Shown here: positions 1 through 6,374 of the stretch, in pieces | How the letters are laid out: every line of letters starts with the position of its first letter | Numbering within the stretch: position 1 is the first letter of the stretch | Assembly (NCBI GenBank): GCA_902489595.1 | Contig: CABUAS010000046.1 | Coordinates: forward strand, 1 to 14,144 | Direction: 5' to 3' | Source: an uncultured Oscillospiraceae bacterium | GTDB taxonomy: Bacteria; Bacillota; Clostridia; Oscillospirales; Acutalibacteraceae | DNA: 14,144 nucleotides | Notes under the pieces: generated by a model | Database searches by the model: none | Seen by the model: the letters and a program-made list of their open reading frames with translations, nothing else | Told to the model about the DNA's origin: nothing | Position numbers and translations under genes: made by a program

Positions 1-5
1 AAACT

Positions 6-380
6 TTATTTATTTAAATTTTTTAGATACTGCTCTTTTATCAGCAAAAAACTTTCCTCGCTTATATCGTGCTCGATTTTGCAGCTGTCCTTGTATGCAG
101 TTTCTTCGCTTGTGCCGAGCTGCATTAAAAATCCTGCTATTACATTATGGCGGTCATAGATTTTCTCTGCAATTTCACGCCCTTTATCAGTTAAAGTGAT
201 ATTGCCGTTATTGTCTACCGAAATATAACCGTCTTCCCTTAAATTTTTCATATAAACGGAAACGGACGGCTTTGAAAATCCCATTTCATTGCAAATATCA
301 ATGCTGCGGCAGTAGCCTTTTTTATTGTTTATAATTAAAATCTGCTCAAGATAGTTTTCTGCGCTTTCTTTAATCTGCAT
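6..380 (-). CDS. DtxR/MntR-family metal-dependent transcriptional repressor
   Basis: This is a metalloregulator that binds DNA when loaded with Fe2+ or Mn2+ and represses metal uptake or related genes. Counting from the ATG at 380 (124 aa), residues about 1-65 form the winged helix-turn-helix (FSKPSVSVYMKNL recognition region and a GYIS..NGNITLT wing). The C-terminal half is the dimerisation and metal domain. By alignment with B. subtilis MntR (D8, E11, H77, E99, E102, H103), the ligand positions here are N9, E12, H78, C100, E103 and H104. The Cys recalls DtxR rather than MntR, and the first ligand is Asn instead of Asp or Met. A GTG nine bases upstream is in frame, but the AGGTGA Shine-Dalgarno sits 6-7 bases before the ATG, so the ATG was chosen. 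It is the last gene of a minus-strand set with the zinc-ribbon and J-domain proteins. Family is secure; metal and targets are unknown. Confidence 0.9.
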   Translation of the reverse strand: MQIKESAENYLEQILIINNKKGYCRSIDICNEMGFSKPSVSVYMKNLREDGYISVDNNGNITLTDKGREIAEKIYDRHNVIAGFLMQLGTSEETAYKDSCKIEHDISEESFLLIKEQYLKNLNK

Positions 381-398
381 TGTTTTCACCTCATTATT

Positions 399-427
399 AT
401 GTTATCACAAAACAATGCGAAATGCAA
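399..427 (-). promoter_or_regulatory. Possible promoter of the DtxR-family gene
   Basis: On the minus strand, TTGCAT (427-422) lies 17 bases from TAACAT (404-399), which is preceded by an extended TGA element. The match to consensus is modest. It lies in the 39-base gap after the zinc-ribbon gene and would allow the regulator to be expressed independently of its upstream neighbours. Confidence 0.3.
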
Positions 428-428
428 A

Positions 429-872
429 TCAGAAAAGAACTTTAATTTTGAATTTTTCCTTGCAGTGGGGGCATACAACACTGTGTGTGCCTTTTTGCCT
501 TTTCAGCCTTAAAACTGCCTTGCATTTCGGGCATTTTTTGAAAATGTGTGTTTTTCTGAATTTCCATTTATCGCCGAGCAGTCTGAAATGTTTTTTGACT
601 GCGTTTTCAAATACAAGCCATTTTGCATTTTCCGCACGTCTTTTTTCAATGTTTTTTGAGAAGAAGCGGAATGTCGCAAAAATAAATATTCCGAAGCAGA
701 GCACTGAAAGTACTATATAAATCCGCCTGTCAACAAATCTGCCGATGACTGAACTGATTAATACAGTGCCGAGATATATCCATAAAAGGCCCTTGTAAAG
801 TTGGTCGGGACCGTACCTTCCAACCATAAACTGCTGAAATTTAATTGCAAGATTGCTGAAAAAGTTTTTCAT
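429..872 (-). CDS. Membrane protein with C-terminal zinc ribbon (unknown function)
   Basis: This is an unrecognised 147-aa protein. Residues about 28-45 and 51-70 are two hydrophobic membrane segments separated by a short polar loop. A basic linker follows, and the C-terminus carries a CPKC (114-117) and CPHC (134-137) pair, a typical four-Cys zinc ribbon expected to face the cytoplasm. It starts from ATG with an AAGGTGA Shine-Dalgarno that overlaps the stop codon of the upstream J-domain gene (9-base gap), so the two are very likely co-transcribed and translationally coupled. The zinc ribbon could bind nucleic acid, protein or metal. Its pairing with a J-domain membrane protein suggests a membrane-associated quality-control or assembly role, but this is inference. 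Confidence 0.8.
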   Translation of the reverse strand: MKNFFSNLAIKFQQFMVGRYGPDQLYKGLLWIYLGTVLISSVIGRFVDRRIYIVLSVLCFGIFIFATFRFFSKNIEKRRAENAKWLVFENAVKKHFRLLGDKWKFRKTHIFKKCPKCKAVLRLKRQKGTHSVVCPHCKEKFKIKVLF

Positions 873-881
873 AATTTCACC

Positions 882-1691
882 TTAATTCTTTATTGCGTCA
901 GAGCCGTCATCACTTCCGAAATACTGCCCGTAACTGTTTTTTGTTGTTGTTTCTTTCTGTGAAAACGGGTTTGCCTGCTGTGAATTGTAATTTATGTGCG
1001 GCGTGCCGATAAGTGAAACTGCAATCCACAAAACAAACCTTATAATCATTATGATGAATATAAACCTTAATATGCGTGAAAGGCATCCACGGTTTTTCTG
1101 CACATAAACTCTGCCGTTTCCGCTTGGTGCATCGTACTCTTCATAAGTGAAATCGCTGAAGCCGCCAAACGGACTGCCATACCCTTCGGGGCGCATACCG
1201 TTTCGTATCTGCGCATATACTGATGAGTAAATGGAGTTGTTCGGTTCCATTGCACACGCCTGCTGAATGTGGCTGAGTGCAATATCTTTGTTGCCGAGCC
1301 CCATATTTGCAACAGCTGACAGGTAGTACCACTGCGCCGTTTTGTCATCAATCTGACTTAGCAGATTGATCGCCTGCCTGAACTGGCGGTTGTTGATAAA
1401 CTGAGCGGCAGATGTGTAATAATCGGGTGCAGAATTACGGCTTTGCCTGTATCTGCTCTGATTTTCGTATGAATTGTAAGTACCGTAACCGCTGTAAGTG
1501 TTCTGATTTGCAGTGCCGTTTTTTATCTGGTCATAAGCGGCATTGATTTCCGCCATTTTTTCAGCCGCCGTCGGGTCATTCGGGTTTAAATCGGGGTGAT
1601 ATTTTTTTGCAAGTTTTTTGTATGCCTTTGTGCATTCTTCTTCACCGGCACCGTCGGGCACACCCAAAACTTTATAAGGATTAGTTATCAT
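882..1691 (-). CDS. Membrane-anchored J-domain (DnaJ-like) protein
   Basis: This 269-aa protein probably recruits and stimulates a DnaK-type Hsp70. Residues 1-58 form a J domain with the diagnostic HPD at 32-34. A Tyr/Asn/Ser/Gly-rich linker follows (about 60-88), then a helical TPR-like stretch (about 90-160, with A-x-x-L and L-x-N-x-x-A patterns), and one strongly hydrophobic segment (about 207-228) followed by a polar Ser/Thr/Asn/Gln-rich tail. There is no Gly/Phe region, no Cys4 zinc finger and no substrate-binding beta domain, so it is a type III J protein and not DnaJ itself. ATG is preceded by AAAGGAAA. It is the first gene of the minus-strand set with the zinc-ribbon membrane protein and the DtxR-type regulator, and is divergent from the PAP2 gene. 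Client proteins cannot be read from the sequence. Confidence 0.88.
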   Translation of the reverse strand: MITNPYKVLGVPDGAGEEECTKAYKKLAKKYHPDLNPNDPTAAEKMAEINAAYDQIKNGTANQNTYSGYGTYNSYENQSRYRQSRNSAPDYYTSAAQFINNRQFRQAINLLSQIDDKTAQWYYLSAVANMGLGNKDIALSHIQQACAMEPNNSIYSSVYAQIRNGMRPEGYGSPFGGFSDFTYEEYDAPSGNGRVYVQKNRGCLSRILRFIFIIMIIRFVLWIAVSLIGTPHINYNSQQANPFSQKETTTKNSYGQYFGSDDGSDAIKN

Positions 1692-1780
1692 ATATTTTCC
1701 TTTGCTATTATTTTATTATGAAATGTATCATATAATTATTTCAGCAATATTAATAAGGTGTAACAAAACAAATATTTTTC

Positions 1781-1809
1781 TTGAAATAAATGCCAACATT
1801 TGATACTAT
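1781..1809 (+). promoter_or_regulatory. SigA-type promoter of the PAP2 phosphatase gene
   Basis: TTGAAA (1781-1786), a 17-base spacer and TACTAT (1804-1809) with an extended TGA just before the -10. This predicts transcription starting near 1816, about 30 bases before the ATG at 1846, and just ahead of GGAGGT at 1833-1838. Confidence 0.75.
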
Positions 1810-1845
1810 ATATTTGTAATAAATTTTTGAACGGAGGTCTGCATT

Positions 1846-2748
1846 ATGGATATGGTTTTGTTGACGCTCGGTGAAACGATTGATAAAGTCTTTTACGGCT
1901 TTGATATGTCAATCTTTCGCTTTTTCGGCTCAATTCAGAATACATTTTTAACATATGTGGCAAAATTCTTTACAAGCTTCGGCGATGAGGCATTTATTAT
2001 TCCGATTGCAGTAATTTCAATCGTGTTGATGTTTTTCAAAAAAACAAGAAAATACGGCTTTGCAATGGCGTTTGCTATTATTATAGGCACGCTTGTAACA
2101 AATGTTATTGTTAAGCCTATGGCGCTTCGTATAAGACCGTACAATACTTTGCAGGGCGACGCCGATTATTGGGGCTGGTACACCTTTGCAGGCGCTTTAA
2201 GCGAGTCTGACTACTCATTCCCGAGCGGCCACACTACAGGCGCATTCGAAGTTGCCGTTTCGCTTGCACTTGTGCTCAGAAGTGACGGCAAAAAGAAAAT
2301 TGCGTGGATTTTCCCTGTAATTGCTGCATGCACAATGGGCAGCCGTATATACCTTATGGTTCATTATCCGACAGATGTTATCTGCGGAATGATTGTCGGC
2401 ACGCTTGCAGGTGTTCTCGGCTACTTCCTTATGAAACTTGCAATGATGCTGATTGAAAAGGTTAAACCGTTTACATTCATTGATAAAATCGACCTCGGCA
2501 AACTGAAATTTATGAAGTGGAGTCAGGGTAAGGCAGGCACTGCCGTTATTGCCGTTGCGGTCTGCGCAGTGTTCCTCGGCTCGTTTATACCCGGATTGAC
2601 AGAGGGCGGCGAAAATGCAGTCCGCTGTGCTTATGATGGTGAATATAACTGCTATAATGAGGCAAGAGTTGATGACGAAAAGTATCCGCCGATTGACGGT
2701 AAGGAATATTGCAAAATTCACTGGAAACAGCTTTCAGACTCTCAATAA
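1846..2748 (+). CDS. PAP2-family membrane phosphatase with Cys/His C-terminal tail
   Basis: This 300-aa integral membrane phosphatase of the PAP2 (type 2 phosphatidic acid phosphatase) superfamily probably acts on a lipid phosphate or diphosphate such as undecaprenyl-PP, phosphatidic acid or PGP. All three signature motifs are intact: K90-x6-R97-P98, P126-S-G-H129, and S166-R167-x5-H173-x3-D177. H173 would be the nucleophile and H129 the acid/base. Several hydrophobic segments surround them, and another lies near residues 232-252. After it comes an unusual polar tail with C261-x7-C269-x19-C289-x2-H292, which looks like a small zinc-binding knuckle and is not part of the usual PAP2 fold. ATG has a strong GGAGGT site. 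The gene is monocistronic, divergent from the J-domain operon and ends at a hairpin-rich region. The precise substrate is undetermined. Confidence 0.9.
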   Translation: MDMVLLTLGETIDKVFYGFDMSIFRFFGSIQNTFLTYVAKFFTSFGDEAFIIPIAVISIVLMFFKKTRKYGFAMAFAIIIGTLVTNVIVKPMALRIRPYNTLQGDADYWGWYTFAGALSESDYSFPSGHTTGAFEVAVSLALVLRSDGKKKIAWIFPVIAACTMGSRIYLMVHYPTDVICGMIVGTLAGVLGYFLMKLAMMLIEKVKPFTFIDKIDLGKLKFMKWSQGKAGTAVIAVAVCAVFLGSFIPGLTEGGENAVRCAYDGEYNCYNEARVDDEKYPPIDGKEYCKIHWKQLSDSQ

Positions 2749-2780
2749 ATGGTCAGAATCACGCCAAATTATAAATATGT

Positions 2781-2801
2781 TACGGTAATTACATTACCGT
2801 A
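2781..2801. repeat. Perfect 9-bp palindrome, TACGGTAAT/ATTACCGTA
   Basis: Arms 2781-2789 and 2793-2801 are perfectly complementary around a TAC loop. It has no following T-run, so it is not a classical terminator. Its last four bases (CGTA) are also the first bases of the adjoining 28-nt palindrome at 2798, so the two elements are interlocked. Confidence 0.6.
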
Positions 2802-2825
2802 GGGGTCGATGACCACATCGACCCG
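2798..2825 (+). repeat. CGTAG-headed 28-nt palindrome, copy 1 (REP-like)
   Basis: CGTAG, then arm GGGTCGATG (2803-2811), loop ACCA, arm CATCGACCC (2816-2824), then G. The arms are perfectly complementary over 9 bp. Copies 2 and 3 share its exact length and layout, but the inner arm sequence is completely different, with complementarity kept. Confidence 0.65.
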
Positions 2826-2844
2826 TTTTATAATAACGTTATTG

Positions 2845-2890
2845 AAACCCCTCAGAAACATCGAGTTTCTGAGGGGTTTGGCGTTTTTTT
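2845..2890 (+). terminator. Probable intrinsic terminator of the PAP2 gene
   Basis: A 15-bp perfect stem (2845-2859 with 2865-2879, loop ATCGA) is followed by GGCG and a run of seven T (2884-2890). The T-run is four bases from the stem, so termination may be imperfect. It lies about 100 bases after the PAP2 stop codon. Confidence 0.65.
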
Positions 2891-2893
2891 ACC

Positions 2894-2937
2894 TTTTGCT
2901 CGGGGGCAGTACCTATGTACGGCTCCCACTCGCAAAA
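2894..2937. repeat. 44-nt imperfect palindrome
   Basis: Outer arms TTTTGC (2894-2899) and GCAAAA (2932-2937) enclose GGGGGCAGTAC (2902-2912) and GTACGGCTCCC (2917-2927), which pair at 9 of 11 positions around the loop CTAT. No gene or T-run uses it. It may be another dispersed palindrome; only one copy is in this window. Confidence 0.5.
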
Positions 2938-2970
2938 TGCAAAATTCTGTTTCATTTCTTGAAGTCTGTT

Positions 2971-2998
2971 CGTAGGGCGGGGTGCCCCCACCCCGCCG
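2971..2998 (+). repeat. CGTAG-headed 28-nt palindrome, copy 2 (REP-like)
   Basis: CGTAG, arm GGCGGGGTG, loop CCCC, arm CACCCCGCC, then G. Compared with copy 3 in its own orientation it differs at three of 28 positions. Two of those (positions 12 and 21) are a compensatory G-C to C-G swap and the third is in the loop. Confidence 0.7.
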
Positions 2999-3018
2999 AA
3001 AAATTATGAAAAACTCAA

Positions 3019-3046
3019 CGGCGGGCTGAGGGCAGCCCGCCCTACG
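3019..3046 (-). repeat. CGTAG-headed 28-nt palindrome, copy 3, inverted
   Basis: Read on the minus strand it is CGTAG, arm GGCGGGCTG, loop CCCT, arm CAGCCCGCC, then G. It is inverted relative to copy 2 and separated from it by 20 AT-rich bases (2999-3018), so the pair can also fold into one long cruciform with the CGTAG heads outermost. This resembles a REPIN/BIME doublet. Confidence 0.7.
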
Positions 3047-3059
3047 ATTAGATTATAAA

Positions 3060-3093
3060 AGCACCGCAGAACATTCAATGTTTCTGCGGTGCT
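3060..3093 (-). terminator. Terminator hairpin downstream of hisC (possibly bidirectional)
   Basis: AGCACCGCAGAA (3060-3071) pairs with TTCTGCGGTGCT (3082-3093). It lies 9 bases beyond the hisC stop codon. On the minus strand the stem is followed by TTTAT, and on the plus strand by GATTTTTATTT, so it could also catch plus-strand read-through. Confidence 0.65.
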
Positions 3094-3102
3094 GATTTTT
3101 AT

Positions 3103-4164
3103 TTATATCATATTTATATACTCTTTCGTTTTTTCAAGGAATATATTCATTTCTTCGTCTGTGCCGATTGAGATACGAACATAATTATTAATTCGTGGCT
3201 TATTGAAATACCTGATGAATACTTTCTGTGTTTTGAGCCATTCAAAATAATCCTTTATATTTATACTGCTGTTTGTTGCAAAAAGGAAGTTTGTCTGTGA
3301 CTCAAGTACGGTAAAGCCGAGGCTTTCAAGTTCATTCTTTACACGTTCTCTTGTAGCAATGATTTTTGATACTGTTTTTTCAAAATATTTTCTGTCTTTA
3401 ATTGCCGCCGTGCCTGCCGCCATTGAAATACTGTTTACAGTGTAACTGTTGTATGAATTTTTAACAGCCTCAAGCACCGAAATTAAATATTTGCTGCCGA
3501 TGGCATATCCGATTCTCATCCCTGCAAGACTGCGGCTTTTTGAAAAAGTGCCCGTAACAAGCAGATTTTCATATTTTTTTGTCAGTTCAACAGAAGAACT
3601 GCCTCCGAAATCAACATACGCCTCGTCAATAATAACAACGCTGTCCTGATTATATTCCATGATTTTTTCAACAAAAGCAGTGCTTTCTCCTATAGATGTA
3701 GGCGCATTCGGGTTTGGTATAACAACGCCGCCGTTTTCTTCTCTATAATCTTCGGCATTGATTCTGAAATTGTCATCAAGCGGATAATTTTTGTAAGGAA
3801 TACCGAAAAGGTCGCACCATACAGGGTAGAAACTGTAAGTTATATCGGGGTAGGCAATCGGCTTGCCGCTGTTGAAAAATGCCTGAAAAGCAAGTGCAAG
3901 AACATCGTCCGAGCCGTTGCCGATAAATACATTTTCTGTCTTAACACAGTAAAAATCAGCGATTGCCTGCTTGAACACAGCAGCATTTGCATCGGGATAA
4001 AAGCGAAGCTTGCCGCAGTCAAATTCCCTGATTGCCTTAATAACCTCGGGCGACGGGGGATAAGAATTTTCGTTTGCATTGATTTTTACGATATCTTTGT
4101 CTTTGCTTTGTTCGCCCGGTACATAAGGGTCAATTTTTCTTACATTATTTTTCCAGTTTTCCAT
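3103..4164 (-). CDS. hisC: Histidinol-phosphate aminotransferase
   Basis: This is a PLP-dependent class I/II aminotransferase (fold type I) converting imidazole-acetol phosphate and glutamate to histidinol phosphate, the seventh step of cytoplasmic histidine synthesis. At 353 aa it is the normal length for HisC. Landmarks are the N-terminal ININEN-like substrate loop (NANEN 29-33), the cofactor motif NPNAPT (151-156), IIDEAYVDF (178-186) contacting the PLP pyridine and phosphate, the Schiff-base lysine K209 in TGTFSKSRSLAGMRIGYA, and R217. ATG has an AGGAGAT site. No other histidine gene is in the window, so it is a detached his gene. A paralogue acting on another aromatic or phospho-amino acid substrate (for example a CobD-like or phenylalanine aminotransferase) cannot be fully excluded from motifs alone. 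Confidence 0.9.
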   Translation of the reverse strand: MENWKNNVRKIDPYVPGEQSKDKDIVKINANENSYPPSPEVIKAIREFDCGKLRFYPDANAAVFKQAIADFYCVKTENVFIGNGSDDVLALAFQAFFNSGKPIAYPDITYSFYPVWCDLFGIPYKNYPLDDNFRINAEDYREENGGVVIPNPNAPTSIGESTAFVEKIMEYNQDSVVIIDEAYVDFGGSSSVELTKKYENLLVTGTFSKSRSLAGMRIGYAIGSKYLISVLEAVKNSYNSYTVNSISMAAGTAAIKDRKYFEKTVSKIIATRERVKNELESLGFTVLESQTNFLFATNSSINIKDYFEWLKTQKVFIRYFNKPRINNYVRISIGTDEEMNIFLEKTKEYINMI

Positions 4165-4194
4165 AATTTTATCTCCTGCCTCAGTTATGGGAAT

Positions 4195-4223
4195 ATTTTA
4201 GCACATTAAAGTGTTTTTATCAA
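4195..4223 (-). promoter_or_regulatory. hisC promoter
   Basis: On the minus strand, TTGATA (4223-4218), a 17-base spacer and TAAAAT (4200-4195) with an extended TGC before the -10. The hisC ATG is about 31 bases further on. It is back to back with the rmuC promoter; the two -35 boxes are only 8 bases apart. Confidence 0.7.
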
Positions 4224-4231
4224 TATATAAC

Positions 4232-4260
4232 TTGTGTTAAATGATGTTTTGTGATAAAAT
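4232..4260 (+). promoter_or_regulatory. rmuC promoter
   Basis: TTGTGT (4232-4237), a 17-base spacer and TAAAAT (4255-4260) with an extended TGA. Transcription would start near 4267, which places the in-frame ATG codons at 4241 and 4244 upstream of the transcript and supports the start at 4280. Confidence 0.65.
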
Positions 4261-4279
4261 CTTATTGGGAAGTGAGAAA

Positions 4280-5482
4280 ATGGAAATTTATATTTATGTA
4301 ATTATTGCACTTTGCGTTATCATTATAGCACTGCTTGCCGTGCTGATTGCAAGAAAGCCTAAGAAAGACGAGTCAGCCGCACTGATTGATCAGAAAATTG
4401 ATATTAATTCAAAGCAGATGAACGATAATATGGTGCGCCTTTCAAATCAGATGAAGGGTCTTACCGACAAGAATTATGAACAGCAGATAAAACTGCTTGA
4501 AACGCTTAATGAAAATGCCGAAAAGCAGACAAAAGCAATCAGCGACGCTATCGGCAGTATGCAGAAAAGTAACGAAGAAAAACTTGAGGTTATGCGCAGA
4601 ACAGTTGATGAAAAACTTGCCGAAACGCTCAATCAGCGTCTTAACGCATCGTTTAAAACAGTTTCGGAGCAGCTGCAGAATGTTTATAAAAGCCTTGGCG
4701 AGATGAAAGAACTTTCGGCAGGTGTAACGGATAAGGTTACCGACCTTAACAGGGTGCTTACCAATGTTAAAGCAAGGGGCACATGGGCAGAAGTTCAGCT
4801 CGGCAATATTCTTGATGAAACAATTCCCAATATGTACGAAAAAAATGTAAAAACCAACCCTAAATACAGCGGTCAGGTTGAGTTTGCCGTGCGTATTCCC
4901 AATCAGCAGGATGACGGCGTAACATATCTTCCGATTGACTCGAAATTCCCGATGGAAGATTATATTCGTCTGTCAACCGCATCGGAGGAGGGCAATCTTG
5001 CAGAACTTGAAAAGGCACGCAAGGCGCTTGAGCAGAGAGTTAAGGACGAGGCAAAATTTGTTAAAAACTATATCAGCACGCCCGAAACAACGCCGTTTGC
5101 AATTCTTTATCTTGCAACCGAGGGACTCTATGCCGAAATCACATCAAGCAAAAGCGGAATTGCGGAAAAGCTTCAGGCTGACGGTATTATGCTTGCAGGA
5201 CCGAGCACAATTACTGCACTTTTAAATTCGCTTGCAATGGGATTTCGTACAATGGCAATCAATAAAAAGGCTAATGAGGTGTGGAAGGTACTCGGTGCCG
5301 CTAAAATGCAGTATGAAAAATTCGGCACACTTCTTGCCAAAGCACGCAAAAAGGTTGACGAGGCAGGCAAGGTGCTTGATGAGGCAGACCACAGAAATGA
5401 TATAATTCAGAAAAATCTGCGCAAAGTTGAACTGCTTGAAACGGATGATGAGGCAAATGATTTGCTCGGTATATCGGATTAA
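4280..5482 (+). CDS. rmuC: DNA recombination protein RmuC-like
   Basis: This 400-aa RmuC-family protein is implicated in limiting recombination and inversion at short inverted repeats. The family core is a predicted PD-(D/E)xK-type nuclease fold. Residues about 3-21 are a single N-terminal membrane anchor (YIYVIIALCVIIIALLAVLI), followed by a basic stop-transfer patch, a long Gln/Lys/Glu/Leu-rich coiled coil (about 30-150) and the RmuC domain. That domain carries the conserved GTWAEVQLGNIL segment, VEFAVRIP and the family hallmark PIDSKFPMEDY. The track-style longer start at 4241 lies upstream of the predicted promoter, and the ATG at 4280 follows GGGAAGTGAG, so the shorter start is used. It is divergent from hisC and converges on the HAD gene with a shared terminator. 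Confidence 0.9.
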   Translation: MEIYIYVIIALCVIIIALLAVLIARKPKKDESAALIDQKIDINSKQMNDNMVRLSNQMKGLTDKNYEQQIKLLETLNENAEKQTKAISDAIGSMQKSNEEKLEVMRRTVDEKLAETLNQRLNASFKTVSEQLQNVYKSLGEMKELSAGVTDKVTDLNRVLTNVKARGTWAEVQLGNILDETIPNMYEKNVKTNPKYSGQVEFAVRIPNQQDDGVTYLPIDSKFPMEDYIRLSTASEEGNLAELEKARKALEQRVKDEAKFVKNYISTPETTPFAILYLATEGLYAEITSSKSGIAEKLQADGIMLAGPSTITALLNSLAMGFRTMAINKKANEVWKVLGAAKMQYEKFGTLLAKARKKVDEAGKVLDEADHRNDIIQKNLRKVELLETDDEANDLLGISD

Positions 5483-5489
5483 TAAAAAC

Positions 5490-5519
5490 GCCGTGGCTGT
5501 AAAAAGCCACGGCATTTTT
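5490..5519. terminator. Bidirectional terminator between rmuC and the HAD gene
   Basis: GCCGTGGCT (5490-5498) pairs perfectly with AGCCACGGC (5505-5513) around GTAAAA. On the plus strand it is followed by ATTTTTA, on the minus strand by GTTTTTA. The plus-strand T-run overlaps the HAD stop codon (5518-5520), so one hairpin closes both genes. Confidence 0.9.
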
Positions 5520-6342
5520 ATATCTGCTCCAGTATTTTCGCAACGCCGAAATTGTTGTTTGATGATGTGGTAATGCTCGATATTTCTTTAATACAGGGCT
5601 CGGCGTTTGCCATTGCTGCGGCAATTCCTGCACATTTTAAAAGTGAAATATCGTTTTCTCCGTCACCGAAAGCAATAGTATCGTCAATATCAATACCGAG
5701 AAAATCAGTAAGGTAAGCAAATGCTTTTCCCTTGTCAGCGTCTTTGTGCGTTACTTCAATAAATTTGCTGAAAATGCTCCAGTATTGAACATCATCAAAT
5801 TTATCAAGCACCGTTTCAAATGCTTTCTGCATTTCTTCATTTTTGATTGTTATAAATATTTCGTCTGTTTTCAGTGAATTGCTTTTTATAAAATCATAAA
5901 TGCCGTCAACAATTTTTCTCGATTTTTTTATGTAAGTGCCTACGGGTGATGTGCCGTGAATTTTCATATAATTATTCATTGTATTTTTGGTAAGGTAGCC
6001 GAAACCGCCCGAAAACACTTCAAAATCCGTGTCGAATTCCTCGGCTTTTTTGATGATTTCAAGCGATGTTTTTGTATCAATCTGCCTGCTGTAAAGCGGG
6101 TCTCCTGTTTTTAGGTCAATGATTTCTGCGCCGTTGTTCGTTATTGCGTATTCGATTTCTTTTATATTTGTAATTTCGTCTGAAAGCCCCATAAACGGTC
6201 TGCCCGTTACGGGTACGATGTGCACACCTTTTTTGTGTGCATTTTTTATTGCCGCTTTAGTTCTTTCATCAATTTTTTTATCGTCTGTAAAAAGTGTGCC
6301 GTCAAGATCCGTGCCTGCAAGTTTTATATTTGAAAATACCAT
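5518..6342 (-). CDS. Cof-type HAD-IIB phosphatase
   Basis: This 274-aa haloacid dehalogenase superfamily phosphatase of the Cof/YidA subfamily (HAD-IIB) probably dephosphorylates sugar phosphates, FMN/PLP-type or other small phosphometabolites in the cytoplasm. Motif I is D12-L-D14-G-T (nucleophile and acid/base), motif II is T47-G-R-P in VPVTGRP, the motif III lysine is K204 in DADKGKA, and motif IV is GDGEND (226-231). The alpha/beta cap lies between motifs II and III (about 85-190), as expected for type C2 caps. ATG follows a GGCGGTGA site. It is a single-gene unit converging on rmuC. Substrate cannot be assigned; members of this subfamily are promiscuous. Confidence 0.92.
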   Translation of the reverse strand: MVFSNIKLAGTDLDGTLFTDDKKIDERTKAAIKNAHKKGVHIVPVTGRPFMGLSDEITNIKEIEYAITNNGAEIIDLKTGDPLYSRQIDTKTSLEIIKKAEEFDTDFEVFSGGFGYLTKNTMNNYMKIHGTSPVGTYIKKSRKIVDGIYDFIKSNSLKTDEIFITIKNEEMQKAFETVLDKFDDVQYWSIFSKFIEVTHKDADKGKAFAYLTDFLGIDIDDTIAFGDGENDISLLKCAGIAAAMANAEPCIKEISSITTSSNNNFGVAKILEQI

Positions 6343-6374
6343 TTTTTCACCGCCGTGCCGAGAATAACATTAAT

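Larger units (their letters stand above)
2749..3102. other. Gene-free, hairpin-dense convergent intergenic region
   Basis: No credible gene lies here. The 354 bases hold seven inverted repeats in a row: 2781-2801, 2798-2825, 2845-2879, 2894-2937, 2971-2998, 3019-3046 and 3060-3093. Two (2845-2879 and 3060-3093) are placed to terminate the converging PAP2 and hisC genes. The others look like dispersed palindromic elements. A 66-codon open frame (2809-3009) runs straight through the palindromes, has no Shine-Dalgarno and is dismissed. Confidence 0.8.

Noticed and set aside
2215..2721. 168-codon antisense open frame inside the PAP2 gene
   Set aside because: It is a shadow of the real gene; the sense frame contains all PAP2 motifs and has promoter and SD support.
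2809..3009. 66-codon open frame between the PAP2 gene and hisC
   Set aside because: It runs through several palindromes and a probable terminator, has no Shine-Dalgarno and no recognisable protein features.
2798..3046. Repeated palindromes considered as a CRISPR array or phage attachment sites
   Set aside because: Only three copies, irregular spacing, mixed orientation and arms that differ in sequence. No cas genes and no integrase nearby.
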